A stretch of 64,000 nucleotides of DNA from Streptomyces sp. NBC_01275 (lineage in GTDB: Bacteria; Actinomycetota; Actinomycetes; Streptomycetales; Streptomycetaceae). The position numbers and the translations under genes were made by a program. Shown here piece after piece: positions 46,758 through 55,679 of the stretch (position 1 is its first letter; each line of letters opens with the position of its first letter). The stretch is taken from positions 5,394,001-5,458,000 of the forward strand of contig NZ_JAPEOZ010000001.1 of NCBI RefSeq assembly GCF_026340655.1, written 5' to 3'. Under the pieces are notes generated by a model. The model worked only from the letters and a program-made list of their open reading frames with translations, was not told the DNA's origin and did no database searches.

Positions 46758-46897
46758 GGGCGCCGGACGACCTGGCCGGCGTAGGCCAGGTCACCGCCGG
46801 ACCCGAAGAGAAGGGCCGGCGCACCGGAAGGAATCTCGTCGGTCACAACGGTCCCCGGCTGGTCGTGGCCCATGCCGAGCACGCGGGGTCCGGTCAC
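46754..46897 (-). pseudogene. 47-codon FabH relic, in-frame internal deletion
   Basis: The frame reads VTGPRVLGMGHDQPGTVVTD and then AYAGQVVRRP at its end. The first 20 residues match the start of the cluster FabH (MTGSRVLSFGHYQPSKVLTN), and the last 26 match its C-terminus (LLFAFGGGLAYAGQIIRCP). About 265 residues, including the whole active site, are missing, yet the frame is open and overlaps both neighbours by GTGA. It is either a fossil or is kept as a coupling spacer between desaturase and thioesterase. Confidence 0.8.
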
Positions 46898-47844
46898 TGC
46901 TTCTCTCCTGACTCGGCGAGGGCGGTCTTCTTGGACAGGATCGCCGCACGGACCTCGTCGAACCGAGTTGCCCTGGTGCTCAGTTCGGACAGATACGCTC
47001 CCAACTCCTCCTGGGCGGCCGCGCCTTCGGTGCCCAGTCCACCGAGGTCCAGGACGCGCAGCTTGCGCAGAATCGGCAGCAGCACGTCGTCGTGGTGGAT
47101 ACGAAGGTTGTAGATTCCCTCGACGGCGACCAGCCGTGCCGCGCGCTGGAATCCGGGAATGGAGTGCCCCGGCATCCTGAACTGCGTGACGATGTCCTTG
47201 AACGCCACCATGGTGCGGTCCGGTGCCACTTCGAGCGCGGAGCCGAGCAGATTCCGGTAGAAGAGCATGTGCAGGTTCTCGTCCTTGGCGATCCTGGCCA
47301 TCATCTGGTCGCAGATCGGATCACCTGAGGCGCTCCCCGTGTTGCGGTGGGCCATACGCGTGGCGAGTTCCTGGACGGTCAGATAGACCATGGAATGCAG
47401 AATGCTCGCACTCGCGTCCGCCTCGTGGCCCTTGGAGAGCTGGGTCATGCGCAGCTCTTCGAGTTCGACCGGGTCGACCGAGCGGCTGGTGAGCAGATAG
47501 TCCCGGATGGCGATGGAGTGGCGGCCCTCCTCCGCGGTCCACCGGTGCAGCCACTCGCCCCAGGCTCCTTGGAGTCCGAAGAGTTCCGCGCGCGAGTGGT
47601 GGTAGCTGGGAAGGTTGTCCTCCGTCAGCAGGTTGATCACCAGCGACAGCCGGGCTGCTTCGGAGATCTTCGACTGGTGCGCAGACCACTCCTCGCCGTC
47701 GAGCACGCCGTTGAAGTTGCGCCCCTGGTCCCAGGGAACGTATTCGTGGGGCATCCATGACTGAGCCGTGCCGAGATGACGGTTCAGCTCCTCGGCCACC
47801 GCGTCCTCGAGGGTGTGCAGCAGCCGGATGTCTTCGTCCCTCAC
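46894..47844 (-). CDS. acyl-ACP desaturase (ferritin-like diiron)
   Basis: 316 residues of the soluble stearoyl-ACP desaturase family. The N-terminal WMPHEYVPWDQGRNF motif is diagnostic, and the diiron ligands lie in TAEEGRHS and AKDENLH. It introduces a double bond into ACP-bound chains using electrons from a ferredoxin; one is encoded two genes upstream. Confidence 0.88.
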   Translation of the reverse strand: MRDEDIRLLHTLEDAVAEELNRHLGTAQSWMPHEYVPWDQGRNFNGVLDGEEWSAHQSKISEAARLSLVINLLTEDNLPSYHHSRAELFGLQGAWGEWLHRWTAEEGRHSIAIRDYLLTSRSVDPVELEELRMTQLSKGHEADASASILHSMVYLTVQELATRMAHRNTGSASGDPICDQMMARIAKDENLHMLFYRNLLGSALEVAPDRTMVAFKDIVTQFRMPGHSIPGFQRAARLVAVEGIYNLRIHHDDVLLPILRKLRVLDLGGLGTEGAAAQEELGAYLSELSTRATRFDEVRAAILSKKTALAESGEKQ

Positions 47845-47847
47845 GCC

Positions 47848-48657
47848 CTACTCCGGCTTCCGGCCCACGCCGACGAAGTAGTTGTGGTGCACCGGATTGG
47901 TCTCCGTCCCGAGCGGGATGCCGCTCTCCCAGTACACGGGGAAGACGATGCCGGGGGGCAGGACGGTGAAATCGCCCAGGAGCAGGGCGGCCTCGTCGCG
48001 CGAGCGCATGACGCAGTCGGCCCAGGCGTCCGCGTAGATGCTCCGCACCATGTCGGCCGCATCGTCGTTCTCCGCGTTCGTGGCGACGGAGAAGACCAGA
48101 TGGCTGCCGGGGGCCACCTTGTCCCGGTAGACCTTCAGGGCGGGCAGCACCTTGTCGTCGGAGAAGAAGTGCAGCACCGAGAGGAAGAGCAGGGCGACCG
48201 GACGGTCGAAGTCGATGACGCTCCTGATCTCGGGGGAGTCGAACACCGCCTCCGGCTCGAGCAGACTGCCCTGGACGGCGGTCGCGCGGTCGTTGTCGGC
48301 CAGCAGTCGACGACCGTGGGCCACAGCCACCGGGTCGATGTCGACATAGGCGACCCGGGCCTCGGGGTTCAGCGCCTGGGCGGTCTGGTGGACGCTTCCG
48401 CGGGTGGGAATGCCGGAGCCGAGGTCCAGGAACTGGTCGATGCCGGCGTCGACCGCGTGCCGGACGGCGCGGCGCAGGAAACTCCGGTTCTCCCGGACCA
48501 GTTTCAGCAGACCCGGCGCCGCGCGCATGGCCTCGCGCGCCAGCTTCCGGTCGGACTCCACGTTGTGGGTGCCACCGAGGAGGTAGTCGTAGAGGCGGGC
48601 GATGCTCGGCTGGTCGGCGTCCACTTCTTCGGTGATCCACGAAGGGTCGGCGGTCAT
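47848..48657 (-). CDS. SAM-dependent methyltransferase, SAV2177/DUF574 family
   Basis: 269 residues; motif I is FLDLGSGIPTRG, with an N-terminal RLYDYLLGGTHN typical of this actinomycete family. The family is abundant and its substrates are mostly unknown, so the methylated atom cannot be stated. It lies 3 bases upstream of the desaturase in the same operon. Confidence 0.82.
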   Translation of the reverse strand: MTADPSWITEEVDADQPSIARLYDYLLGGTHNVESDRKLAREAMRAAPGLLKLVRENRSFLRRAVRHAVDAGIDQFLDLGSGIPTRGSVHQTAQALNPEARVAYVDIDPVAVAHGRRLLADNDRATAVQGSLLEPEAVFDSPEIRSVIDFDRPVALLFLSVLHFFSDDKVLPALKVYRDKVAPGSHLVFSVATNAENDDAADMVRSIYADAWADCVMRSRDEAALLLGDFTVLPPGIVFPVYWESGIPLGTETNPVHHNYFVGVGRKPE

Positions 48658-48667
48658 GCTTGGCTCC

Positions 48668-48949
48668 TCAGGAAGGGCGACTGGTGATGCCTTGCGCGAA
48701 GTAGTCCGCGTTCGACTGCTGGGCCCCGCTCCACTCCGGGGGCAGCTCGTCCTCCGGGTAGCAGGCGTCCACCGGGCAGGCCACAGCGCAGGACTGGCAG
48801 TCGATGCATTCCGCGGGGTTGATGTACAGCTGCTCGGCGCTGTCGAATTCCGGTGAGCCGGGCAGTGGGCCGATGCAGTCCACCGGGCACACCGCCACGC
48901 AGGACGCCTCTTTGACCCCGACGCATGCATCGGTGATGACATAGGTCAT
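48668..48949 (-). CDS. 7Fe-type ferredoxin
   Basis: 93 residues with Cys patterns CVGVKEASCVAVCPVDC and CIDCQSCAVACPVDAC, giving one 3Fe-4S and one 4Fe-4S cluster as in FdxA-like proteins. It is the probable electron donor for the desaturase and the diiron oxygenases of this operon. ATGA overlap with the PPTase gene. Confidence 0.88.
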   Translation of the reverse strand: MTYVITDACVGVKEASCVAVCPVDCIGPLPGSPEFDSAEQLYINPAECIDCQSCAVACPVDACYPEDELPPEWSGAQQSNADYFAQGITSRPS

Positions 48950-49671
48950 GGCTGAGCTGTTGCTCCTGTCTCTCTGCGGCAGGCGACCGCGGTGGCTGTG
49001 TAGTCCCCTGCGATCCGAACGTCATGGCGAAGCCAGGACCGGCCGCACACCGGCAGGTCGGAAGAGATGGCGCTCAATCCGGTGCCGTTCGCCTTGACAT
49101 AGGCCTCGCGCGTCGTCCAGATGCGGTACCACTGCTCCAGGTACCGCGACGGCCGGGTCTCGGCGAGCAGCGCCAGCTCGGCTTCGGAGAAGATCCGGCG
49201 CGCCAGGCTCGCGGCGTTCTCCCGGTCGGCGGTGCGCTCGACGTCGATCCCCACCCGCAGGCCCTGTGACACGACGACGGCCACCCGGTCGCCGGAATGC
49301 GACAGGTTGAAGTCGACGGCCCCCCGGCCGCCCCGGGATCCCCCGGGCTCCGGGAGCGTGAGCATGGGTCTGCCGTTCGGGCCGATTCCGATGGGTACCT
49401 CGTGGGGTCGGCACCGCAGACGGCCGGCGAGGGCCCAGCGGGCCAGCGCCCGCCCCGCGCTGAACCTCCTGCGCCCGGCGGGATGGGCGATCGAGGCGGC
49501 CAGTTCGGCGTCGCTGTCGGCGGTGAGATCCCCGGCGGCGAGCCGGTTCGCTCCGGGTTCGGTCCCGATGTCCGCCACCCAGACGTCCACCTGGCGGCCG
49601 AAGGCCATGAAGGAGTCCGCCTGCGGCGCACCGAGGAACACCTCCCGCGCGGGGGCGAGGCCGGCGGTCAT
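48946..49671 (-). CDS. 4'-phosphopantetheinyl transferase, Sfp type
   Basis: 241 residues with VGIDVERT, FSEAELALL and WTTREAYVKANGTGLS, the conserved blocks of Sfp-type enzymes. It converts apo carrier proteins to holo form; four carrier proteins in this locus are candidate substrates. It overlaps both neighbours by ATGA. Confidence 0.9.
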   Translation of the reverse strand: MTAGLAPAREVFLGAPQADSFMAFGRQVDVWVADIGTEPGANRLAAGDLTADSDAELAASIAHPAGRRRFSAGRALARWALAGRLRCRPHEVPIGIGPNGRPMLTLPEPGGSRGGRGAVDFNLSHSGDRVAVVVSQGLRVGIDVERTADRENAASLARRIFSEAELALLAETRPSRYLEQWYRIWTTREAYVKANGTGLSAISSDLPVCGRSWLRHDVRIAGDYTATAVACRRETGATAQP

Positions 49672-50522
49672 GCCGAGGCTTCTTTACGGACTTCGGCGAG
49701 CGCGGCCTCGAACGAGCCGAAGTGCTCGGCGAGGGCGTGCAGCCAACGTTCGAGGCCGAAACCGATGCATCCGGAGAAGGCGTACTCCCCGTCCTCGGTA
49801 CGGATGCCGCACCGCTCGCCGAAGAAGTTCCGGTGGAAGTTGACGGACGAGATCGCCACGGTGTCCCCGTACACGAACTCTTCCTTGGCCGGAAACAGAC
49901 TGAGCATCAGCGAACGCCGGGAGTCCGCGTCGAAGAACGGGTCGCGAGCCGGCCGCACCTCGACCGGAAGCCCCAGAGCAGCGATGAACTCCGATGTCAG
50001 CCGTTTGAAGTCGGCCACGCGGCAGAGCACTTCCGCACGGCTGCCCAGGAAGATCACCTCGCGCATGGTGAACCCCAGAAGCCTGCGCAGCCCGTCGAAG
50101 TGCGACTCGTTGCGGAAGCAGGTGGCGACGGTCGTGATGAGGTGGTTGTCGGGCACCTTCATGCCGCCGAGGCCGAGGTAGGCCGGGTAGCAGGCCGACG
50201 ACGGCAGCACATGGCCGGCATCGCACAGCGCCGCGTGGTCCACCGCCGGCCTGGCCGAGTCGACCACCAGGTTCTGGCGGCGGTCCTCGCGCAGACCGGT
50301 GGCGGTCATCGCCAGATGCGGGAAGTTCTCCCAGTAGTCCAGCGCGGTGAGGTCGTCGGCCGCGATCAGGGGCGGGTACGCCATGGCGACCGCGCCCGCC
50401 CGCGCGCCCCAGCCGGTGAAGATCGCGTCCAGCTCGTTGCGCAGCTCGAGGGCCTCGGGGCCGAGGGTGGCGAGACCGGCGTCGACACGGAACCCGGTGT
50501 CGCCGAGTTCAGGCGCCGGCAT
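49668..50522 (-). CDS. SerRS-like amino acid:[carrier protein] ligase
   Basis: 284 residues from ATG 50522 (287 from GTG 50531). It resembles the catalytic domain of class II seryl-tRNA synthetases without the tRNA-binding coiled coil. Motif 2-like CFRNESHFDGLRRL and motif 3-like GCIGFGLERWLHAL are present. Such truncated synthetases activate a small amino acid (Gly, Ala or Ser) and load it on a carrier protein instead of tRNA. The partner carrier gene is immediately upstream. Confidence 0.85.
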   Translation of the reverse strand: MPAPELGDTGFRVDAGLATLGPEALELRNELDAIFTGWGARAGAVAMAYPPLIAADDLTALDYWENFPHLAMTATGLREDRRQNLVVDSARPAVDHAALCDAGHVLPSSACYPAYLGLGGMKVPDNHLITTVATCFRNESHFDGLRRLLGFTMREVIFLGSRAEVLCRVADFKRLTSEFIAALGLPVEVRPARDPFFDADSRRSLMLSLFPAKEEFVYGDTVAISSVNFHRNFFGERCGIRTEDGEYAFSGCIGFGLERWLHALAEHFGSFEAALAEVRKEASA

Positions 50523-50763
50523 GGGCGGCACCGCCGTCGAGGAACCGCGCGCGGATCCGGTTGAGCGTACGGAAGTCCTCCGGGGACACCGAATCCAGGG
50601 GTATCTCCTGGCCGGTGCGCTCCTCGAGGACGTAGAGGAAGCTGATGAACCCGAGGGAGTCGAGGATGCGGTTGTCGATCAGGTCCAGATCCGGGTCGAT
50701 GGTGGTGAACTCCGGCCTGCGGGACAGCAGGTAGTCCCTGATGAAGGAGAGATCATCACTCAT
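50509..50763 (-). CDS. carrier protein for the amino acid ligase
   Basis: 84 residues with DNRILDSLGFISFL around the phosphopantetheine Ser. This motif and the length are typical of carrier proteins paired with SerRS-like ligases. It overlaps the ligase start and is coupled to the AurF-like gene by ATGA, so the three form one unit. Confidence 0.85.
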   Translation of the reverse strand: MSDDLSFIRDYLLSRRPEFTTIDPDLDLIDNRILDSLGFISFLYVLEERTGQEIPLDSVSPEDFRTLNRIRARFLDGGAAHAGA

Positions 50764-51686
50764 AGCCGCGGAATCCTTTCGTCGTCGATGATCTGCTCGT
50801 TCGCCAGGAACTTGGTGGAACGCCTGAGCGCACGGGCCACGTACGCGTCGAAGGCCGGATCGCCGACCACCTTGCGCCGGACCCCGTACGGGTCCTCGAT
50901 GCCCGCGTCACGGAAGGCGGCGGGGCTGCAGAGCATCTCCACCGAGGCACGCATGTACCTCTTGAGGTAGTCGCCGAGCTCGGTGAGCTGGGCGGTCTTC
51001 AGCCGCGCGCGGAGCTCCTCGTGGAGGATGGACACGATCTGGCGGCCGAACGCGATGTGCCGGGACTCGTCCTGGTGGTGCACCGCGTTGACCTGGCGGA
51101 TCGTGGGGTGCAGACGTTCGTCGCCGCCCATGAACTGGTTGTAGACATCGACCAGCTCTTCGAAGATCAGCAGCCGGGAGAAGATGAGGAAGCTCTCGGC
51201 CTCGGGGATCTGCGGTCCGGCGAAGACGATCTGGCGGTCCGGGTAGATCTTGCCACCGTAGTTCAGGCAGAACTTGGCGAAGAACCACATGTGGTCGTTC
51301 TCCTCGCCGATGATGTGGTGGAAGTACTCGGACGGGATCTCGAATCCGGTGGTGTGGATCCGCCCGATGATCGAGGTCAGCAGCTCACGGATGCCGTGGA
51401 CGTTGACGCTGTAGAAGTTGATGCTCTCCCACTTGCTGATGGCCTTCAGCTGGTTCTCGTCGAACGCCGACGCAACCTCGGTGCCGTACACCGTCATCAG
51501 CTCGGGAGACATCCAGTAGGCGTCCTCGTCGAGGGAGTCCGGCCATTGGAAGAGCTTGTACGGGTCGTAGTAGTCGCGTTCCGACATCGCCACGAGACGA
51601 TCGAGAACGTCCTGGAAACGGCTGTTCGCCTGGAGCGCTCCGGCTATGTTCCGAAGCGGCTCCAGCGGAGCGTTGGCGGTGGTCAT
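50760..51686 (-). CDS. AurF/CmlI-type diiron N-oxygenase
   Basis: 308 residues. Diiron ligands appear in GEENDHMWFF, FEELVDVYNQF and HHQDESRHIAFG, the arrangement of the AurF family. Known members oxidise aryl amines or amino-acid amines to hydroxylamine or nitro groups, in some cases while the substrate is bound to a carrier protein. Next to an aminoacyl-carrier pair, the natural guess is oxidation of the carrier-bound amine; this is inference. Confidence 0.85.
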   Translation of the reverse strand: MTTANAPLEPLRNIAGALQANSRFQDVLDRLVAMSERDYYDPYKLFQWPDSLDEDAYWMSPELMTVYGTEVASAFDENQLKAISKWESINFYSVNVHGIRELLTSIIGRIHTTGFEIPSEYFHHIIGEENDHMWFFAKFCLNYGGKIYPDRQIVFAGPQIPEAESFLIFSRLLIFEELVDVYNQFMGGDERLHPTIRQVNAVHHQDESRHIAFGRQIVSILHEELRARLKTAQLTELGDYLKRYMRASVEMLCSPAAFRDAGIEDPYGVRRKVVGDPAFDAYVARALRRSTKFLANEQIIDDERIPRL

Positions 51687-51726
51687 CTGCTCTCGTCCCT
51701 CGGATGGTGAACCGCACGTTCAGATG

Positions 51727-51993
51727 TCAGGAGGCCTGCTGCGCCGTTCCGGTGATCTTGCCGATCAGCCGCTCCACATCGCCGACGGTGGTGAGGTCCG
51801 AGACCTCGTCCTCCTCGATGACGTTGATGTCGAACTCGCCCTCCATGGCCAGCGACAGCTCCATGAAGGTGACCGAGTCGTAGCCCAGGTCCTCGATCAG
51901 ACGCTCCTCGGAGGTCACCGTGCGCTCACCGAGCGGCGACATCTTCCCGGTGATCTCACGGACGCGTGCGGCGATGTCGTCAGGCGTTGCCAT
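51727..51993 (-). CDS. acyl carrier protein 4
   Basis: 88 residues with LGYDSVTFMEL as attachment site. Start ATG 51993 with GAGGAAGAGGAA upstream. It lies between two diiron oxygenase genes and near the fatty-acyl-AMP ligase, which may load it. Confidence 0.86.
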   Translation of the reverse strand: MATPDDIAARVREITGKMSPLGERTVTSEERLIEDLGYDSVTFMELSLAMEGEFDINVIEEDEVSDLTTVGDVERLIGKITGTAQQAS

Positions 51994-52088
51994 GTCTGTG
52001 TTCCTCTTCCTCTGCTGCTGCTGCTTCTTCTGCTTGTGTTTCTGCGATCTCTGCGGTCTGCGGACACCGAGTGGGTCGGTGTGCGGAG

Positions 52089-53078
52089 TCACGCGTTGAT
52101 CAGCCCGGAGGCCGCGGCGCGGCGGACCGGGTGCTGCACACCCCATACCTCGTGGTAGTGGTCGAGCGTGCGCTCCAGAGCCGCGTCGAACCGCTGCTCG
52201 GCCTCGGCACGGTGCTCACCGAGTCCGATCAGACCGAGCTGCCGGACCACCCGGCCGCGAGCGGCGTTCCACTGCTCGGTCAGCTGCTCTGCCCGCTTGG
52301 CGAGCGCCACCGGGATCATCGGGGTCAGGGCCCGCTGACGCGGGTTCACCAGGACCTCGACCGTCTTGTCGATGCCCGCCCGGTAGGTCTCGGCGATGAT
52401 GTCGGCGTAGCCGGACGTGACACCTTCCCGGGCCGCCGACAGGCCGTACGTCAGATGCCGGGTCTCGTCCCTGGTGACGTTGGCCAGCCCCACCTCCAGG
52501 GCGGGCAGCTCCCCGACGCTGCGGACGAAGGCCCGCAGCGACTTGAGGCCGGCCGCGGCCAGGACGCCCTCGGTGATCAGGTGGTACCAGACCACGCCGG
52601 CGTACCAGACGGGGCGGTCCCCGTCGTGCTCGCGGACCAGGCGGGTGGCTTCCCTGAGCGTCGGCTCGAAGATGTTCCCGTACGCCGAGGCCATGCCGAG
52701 TTCGCCGTCGGGGGCGAGATCCCCCTCCGTGACGCCGACCGCCTTGAGCAGGTACTGCTTGAAGAACTGCACATGGCGGCCTTCGTCGGCCATCTGGGTG
52801 CAGAGATAGATCCGGTCCTCCTCGGAGGGCGCGTGATCGACGAGCGAGCTGAGCGTCTGGGTGACGCTCACCTCACCGATCTCCAGGTCCGCCAGAGCGG
52901 TGAGCAGTTCCCTGCGGACGAACGGCTTGAACTGCGTCCAACGCGCGGAGTCCTGCTCGACCTTGAGGTCGGCGACACTCCACTGCTGCTGTTCCCACCG
53001 GTCGTACAGCTCTGCCGGGCTCGGCAGGTTGACCACGGCGCGGGGGCTGTCGGTGTCCACGATGTCCTCGGTGTTCAT
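52089..53078 (-). CDS. ferritin-like diiron protein, R2/R2lox-like
   Basis: 329 residues. Glutamates and histidines in LEIGEVSVTQ, MADEGRHVQFF, LITEGVLAAAG and TRDETRHLTYG form a class-I R2-like diiron site. R2-like ligand-binding oxidases bind fatty acids and may hydroxylate or oxidise them. No R1 partner is present, so this is a tailoring oxygenase rather than a nucleotide reductase. Confidence 0.8.
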   Translation of the reverse strand: MNTEDIVDTDSPRAVVNLPSPAELYDRWEQQQWSVADLKVEQDSARWTQFKPFVRRELLTALADLEIGEVSVTQTLSSLVDHAPSEEDRIYLCTQMADEGRHVQFFKQYLLKAVGVTEGDLAPDGELGMASAYGNIFEPTLREATRLVREHDGDRPVWYAGVVWYHLITEGVLAAAGLKSLRAFVRSVGELPALEVGLANVTRDETRHLTYGLSAAREGVTSGYADIIAETYRAGIDKTVEVLVNPRQRALTPMIPVALAKRAEQLTEQWNAARGRVVRQLGLIGLGEHRAEAEQRFDAALERTLDHYHEVWGVQHPVRRAAASGLINA

Positions 53079-53097
53079 GTCTCCCCAGCTCTTGCTG

Positions 53098-54804
53098 TCA
53101 GGCCTTCGACTCTGTCGGCAGGCTTCCGGATTCCACGCTCCAGTCGGGACCGCCGGCCGGGCTCAGCAGCTGCTCCCACATCGCGCGGCGCCGCGGTTTG
53201 CCGCTCGACGTGCGGCTGATCGACCCACGGGAGCCGCGCAGAACGGTGATGCTGAGCGCGCCGAAGGTGTGCGCGACGACGCGATCGTGCGCGGCGCGCA
53301 GCCACTGCTCGCTCACCCGGCCCTCGACGAAGACGACGACGTGGTGGGCCTCGTCGGTGGTGCCGAAGGCGACGGCGCAGTCCTGGCTGCCCTTGCCCGT
53401 CAGCTCCTTGAGGTCCGCTTCGACGTCCTCGGCGTACAGGCTCGTGCCGCGGACCTTGAGGGACTCGCCGATCCGGCCCACGACATAGAGCTCGCCGTCG
53501 TCGACGAACCCTGCGTCGCCGGTGTGCAGACCGTCCGCGTCGAAGGGTTCGACCTCGTCGGCGGCCTTCAGATAGCCGTCCGCCAGCGACAGGCCGTCGA
53601 TCCTGATCTCACCGAACGTGCCCTCGGGCAGTTCCGTTCCGTGCCGGTCGATGATCGAGACGGTGTTCCCGTGCACCGCCACGCCACAGCCTGTCAACCA
53701 GCCGTTGCCGCCCACCCGATCGCTGCCGAGCGTGCCGCGCTCGGCGACCAGGACCGGTTCGCCGTCCTTGAGCTGTGCGGAGTCGATCCTCAGCAGGCGG
53801 GAGCCGCGGTCGGCCGGCACCCCGCTGGCCGCGACCGTCGTCTCGGCCAGGCCGTACGCACCGACGAGCGTGTTCAGCGAGAAGCCGTGCGGAGACAACA
53901 GGGCCGAGAAGTCCGCCACACCGAGCGGATCGATGCGCTCGGCGCCCAGGATCGCCACCCGCCAGCGTGAGAAGTCCATGCCCTCGACCTGCTCGGCGGT
54001 GACCCGTCGCGCGGTGTACGCGTATCCGAAGCTGGGGGACGTGGTGAGCGTGACCCCCTTCTTGCCGAAGCACTCCAGCCAGCGCAGGGGCGAGCGCAGG
54101 AACTGGTTGGGCCGCATCAGCCACACATCCGTGCCCGTCACGACCGGCATCACCATGCCGCCGATCAGTCCCATGTCGTGATGGAGCGGAAGCCAGCTCG
54201 CGAACGAGTCCTCGTCCGTCCAGCGCAGCCACCGCCGGATGGCCTCGGCGTTCGCGCCGAAGCTGCCCCAGGTGACACGGACTCCCTTGGGGTTGCCGGT
54301 GGAGCCCGACGTGAACTGCAGCAGCGCCAGCTCGTCGGACGGGCGGGAGACGTCCGGCAGTTCACCGGACCGGACGTCCGGGCCCGCCAGGTCTGCGGGC
54401 TGGAGTATCTCCGTCGTCCCGCAGTCGGACTCCTTCAGCCCCCGGGCGACGAGATCCACATGATCGGCCTCGGTCAGCACGATGCTCGGCCGTGCCGTGC
54501 CGAACACCCGCCCGAGGTGCGTGACATAACGGTCGGTGCCACGGAGCGCGGTGGCCGGGGCCAGGGGCGCGGGCACGGCGCCGGAGAGGAGCGTTCCCAT
54601 GAACGAGCTGACGAACTGGTACGGGTCGTCGAGGACGAGCGAGACCACCCGGCCCCGGCCCGCGCCGCGTTCCCGCAGCCGGTCGGCGATGCGGCGGGTG
54701 TCGGCGGCGAGCTGTACGTAGGAGAAGAAGTTCCATGAGCCGTCGTCGGCGGCGAGATGGATTCCTCGCGCGGGGCGAGGGTCCTTCAGCCAGTCGAGCA
54801 GCAT
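53098..54804 (-). CDS. fatty-acyl-AMP ligase (FAAL)
   Basis: 568 residues. P-loop LQFTSGSTGNPKGV and SWLPLHHDMGLIGG are the FAAL signatures; the C-terminal catalytic Lys is in SSGKPRR. FAALs adenylate a free fatty acid and hand it to a carrier protein without forming acyl-CoA. The most likely carrier is ACP 4, two genes away. Confidence 0.88.
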   Translation of the reverse strand: MLLDWLKDPRPARGIHLAADDGSWNFFSYVQLAADTRRIADRLRERGAGRGRVVSLVLDDPYQFVSSFMGTLLSGAVPAPLAPATALRGTDRYVTHLGRVFGTARPSIVLTEADHVDLVARGLKESDCGTTEILQPADLAGPDVRSGELPDVSRPSDELALLQFTSGSTGNPKGVRVTWGSFGANAEAIRRWLRWTDEDSFASWLPLHHDMGLIGGMVMPVVTGTDVWLMRPNQFLRSPLRWLECFGKKGVTLTTSPSFGYAYTARRVTAEQVEGMDFSRWRVAILGAERIDPLGVADFSALLSPHGFSLNTLVGAYGLAETTVAASGVPADRGSRLLRIDSAQLKDGEPVLVAERGTLGSDRVGGNGWLTGCGVAVHGNTVSIIDRHGTELPEGTFGEIRIDGLSLADGYLKAADEVEPFDADGLHTGDAGFVDDGELYVVGRIGESLKVRGTSLYAEDVEADLKELTGKGSQDCAVAFGTTDEAHHVVVFVEGRVSEQWLRAAHDRVVAHTFGALSITVLRGSRGSISRTSSGKPRRRAMWEQLLSPAGGPDWSVESGSLPTESKA

Positions 54805-54883
54805 GGGGTCTCCGCATCTGAGTCGGTGCGCTTGATCGTCTTGGCGCCGGTCGTCGCCGGTACGGGGTGCGGCAGCGACCCGA

Positions 54884-55555
54884 TCACGAACCGATGCGCC
54901 GGCTCAGTGCGCGGATCGTGTCGGCGGCGATGGCGGCGTGACCGCGCATCGAGTTGTGGATCTTGTCGTCGCTGTACATGTCGGCGTCGGCGCGCGCCGG
55001 GTGCTCCCACAGGTCCACGAACACGCCGTCGTGCCGCTCGGCCACGGCGCGCACCGCCGCGTTGAGCTTGATCATCCGCGACCGTCCGGGCCGCAGCTCC
55101 GGCAGCGCCGCCGAGGCGTCCATCAGGCCGAACAGGAGGACGTCCGACCCGGACGCGCGCAGCGCGCTCACGATGCCGTCGATGGTCTCCTCGACCTCGT
55201 CGGGGCTGAACCTGGGAGCGAACGCGTCGTTGCCGCCCGCCACGAGGCAGGCCAGATCGGGAGCGAACTCCAGCACACGCTCCAACTGCTGCTCACGGAT
55301 CTGTCCGGAAAGGAGCCCACGGCGCCCGAAGTTCGCGTACTCGAGGCCGGGGCTGACGCGTGCGAGGGAGTCCCTCAGCCGCTCTCCCCACGGGATCGTC
55401 CGGTATCCGGGTACCGGCTGGCCGAGCCCTTCCGCCGCACTGTCACCGAACACGGCGAGTCTCTTCCAGGGAGCGGAGGCCAGCAGGGCGTCGCTCTCGG
55501 CCGGCGAGACGCAGTGGGGATCGGCCGCTTCGGCGGAAAAGTCTTCGTCCGTCAT
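54884..55555 (-). CDS. SGNH-family hydrolase
   Basis: 223 residues; catalytic Ser in VFGDSAAEG, oxyanion Asn in AGGNDAF and the Asp/His pair in DDKIHNSMRGH. SGNH enzymes act as esterases, thioesterases or, in some pathways, acyltransferases. It starts the FAAL-containing operon segment. Start chosen at ATG 55555, not the longer frame. Confidence 0.82.
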   Translation of the reverse strand: MTDEDFSAEAADPHCVSPAESDALLASAPWKRLAVFGDSAAEGLGQPVPGYRTIPWGERLRDSLARVSPGLEYANFGRRGLLSGQIREQQLERVLEFAPDLACLVAGGNDAFAPRFSPDEVEETIDGIVSALRASGSDVLLFGLMDASAALPELRPGRSRMIKLNAAVRAVAERHDGVFVDLWEHPARADADMYSDDKIHNSMRGHAAIAADTIRALSRRIGS

Positions 55556-55620
55556 GATGGCTCTCCTTCGTGAGGTGATGTGCGTTCGTCCGGCGGTCAC
55601 GCGGGGCTGTTCACGCTGCT

Positions 55621-55679
55621 GTGGCGCTTGCACTGTTGTGGCGCTTGCACTGTTGTGGCGCTCGCAATGCTGTGGCGTT
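55621..55679. repeat. 17-bp tandem repeat, about 3.5 copies
   Basis: The unit GTGGCGCTTGCACTGTT occurs at 55621 and 55638, a variant at 55655 and a partial copy at 55672. It fills the gap between the SGNH hydrolase start and the end of the transglutaminase-like gene. Confidence 0.8.

Noticed and set aside
49668..50531. true seryl-tRNA synthetase
   Set aside because: It is too short and lacks the N-terminal tRNA-binding coiled coil; its gene context is a carrier protein.
52089..53078. ribonucleotide reductase beta subunit
   Set aside because: There is no alpha subunit nearby, and it sits in a tailoring operon with other diiron oxygenases.
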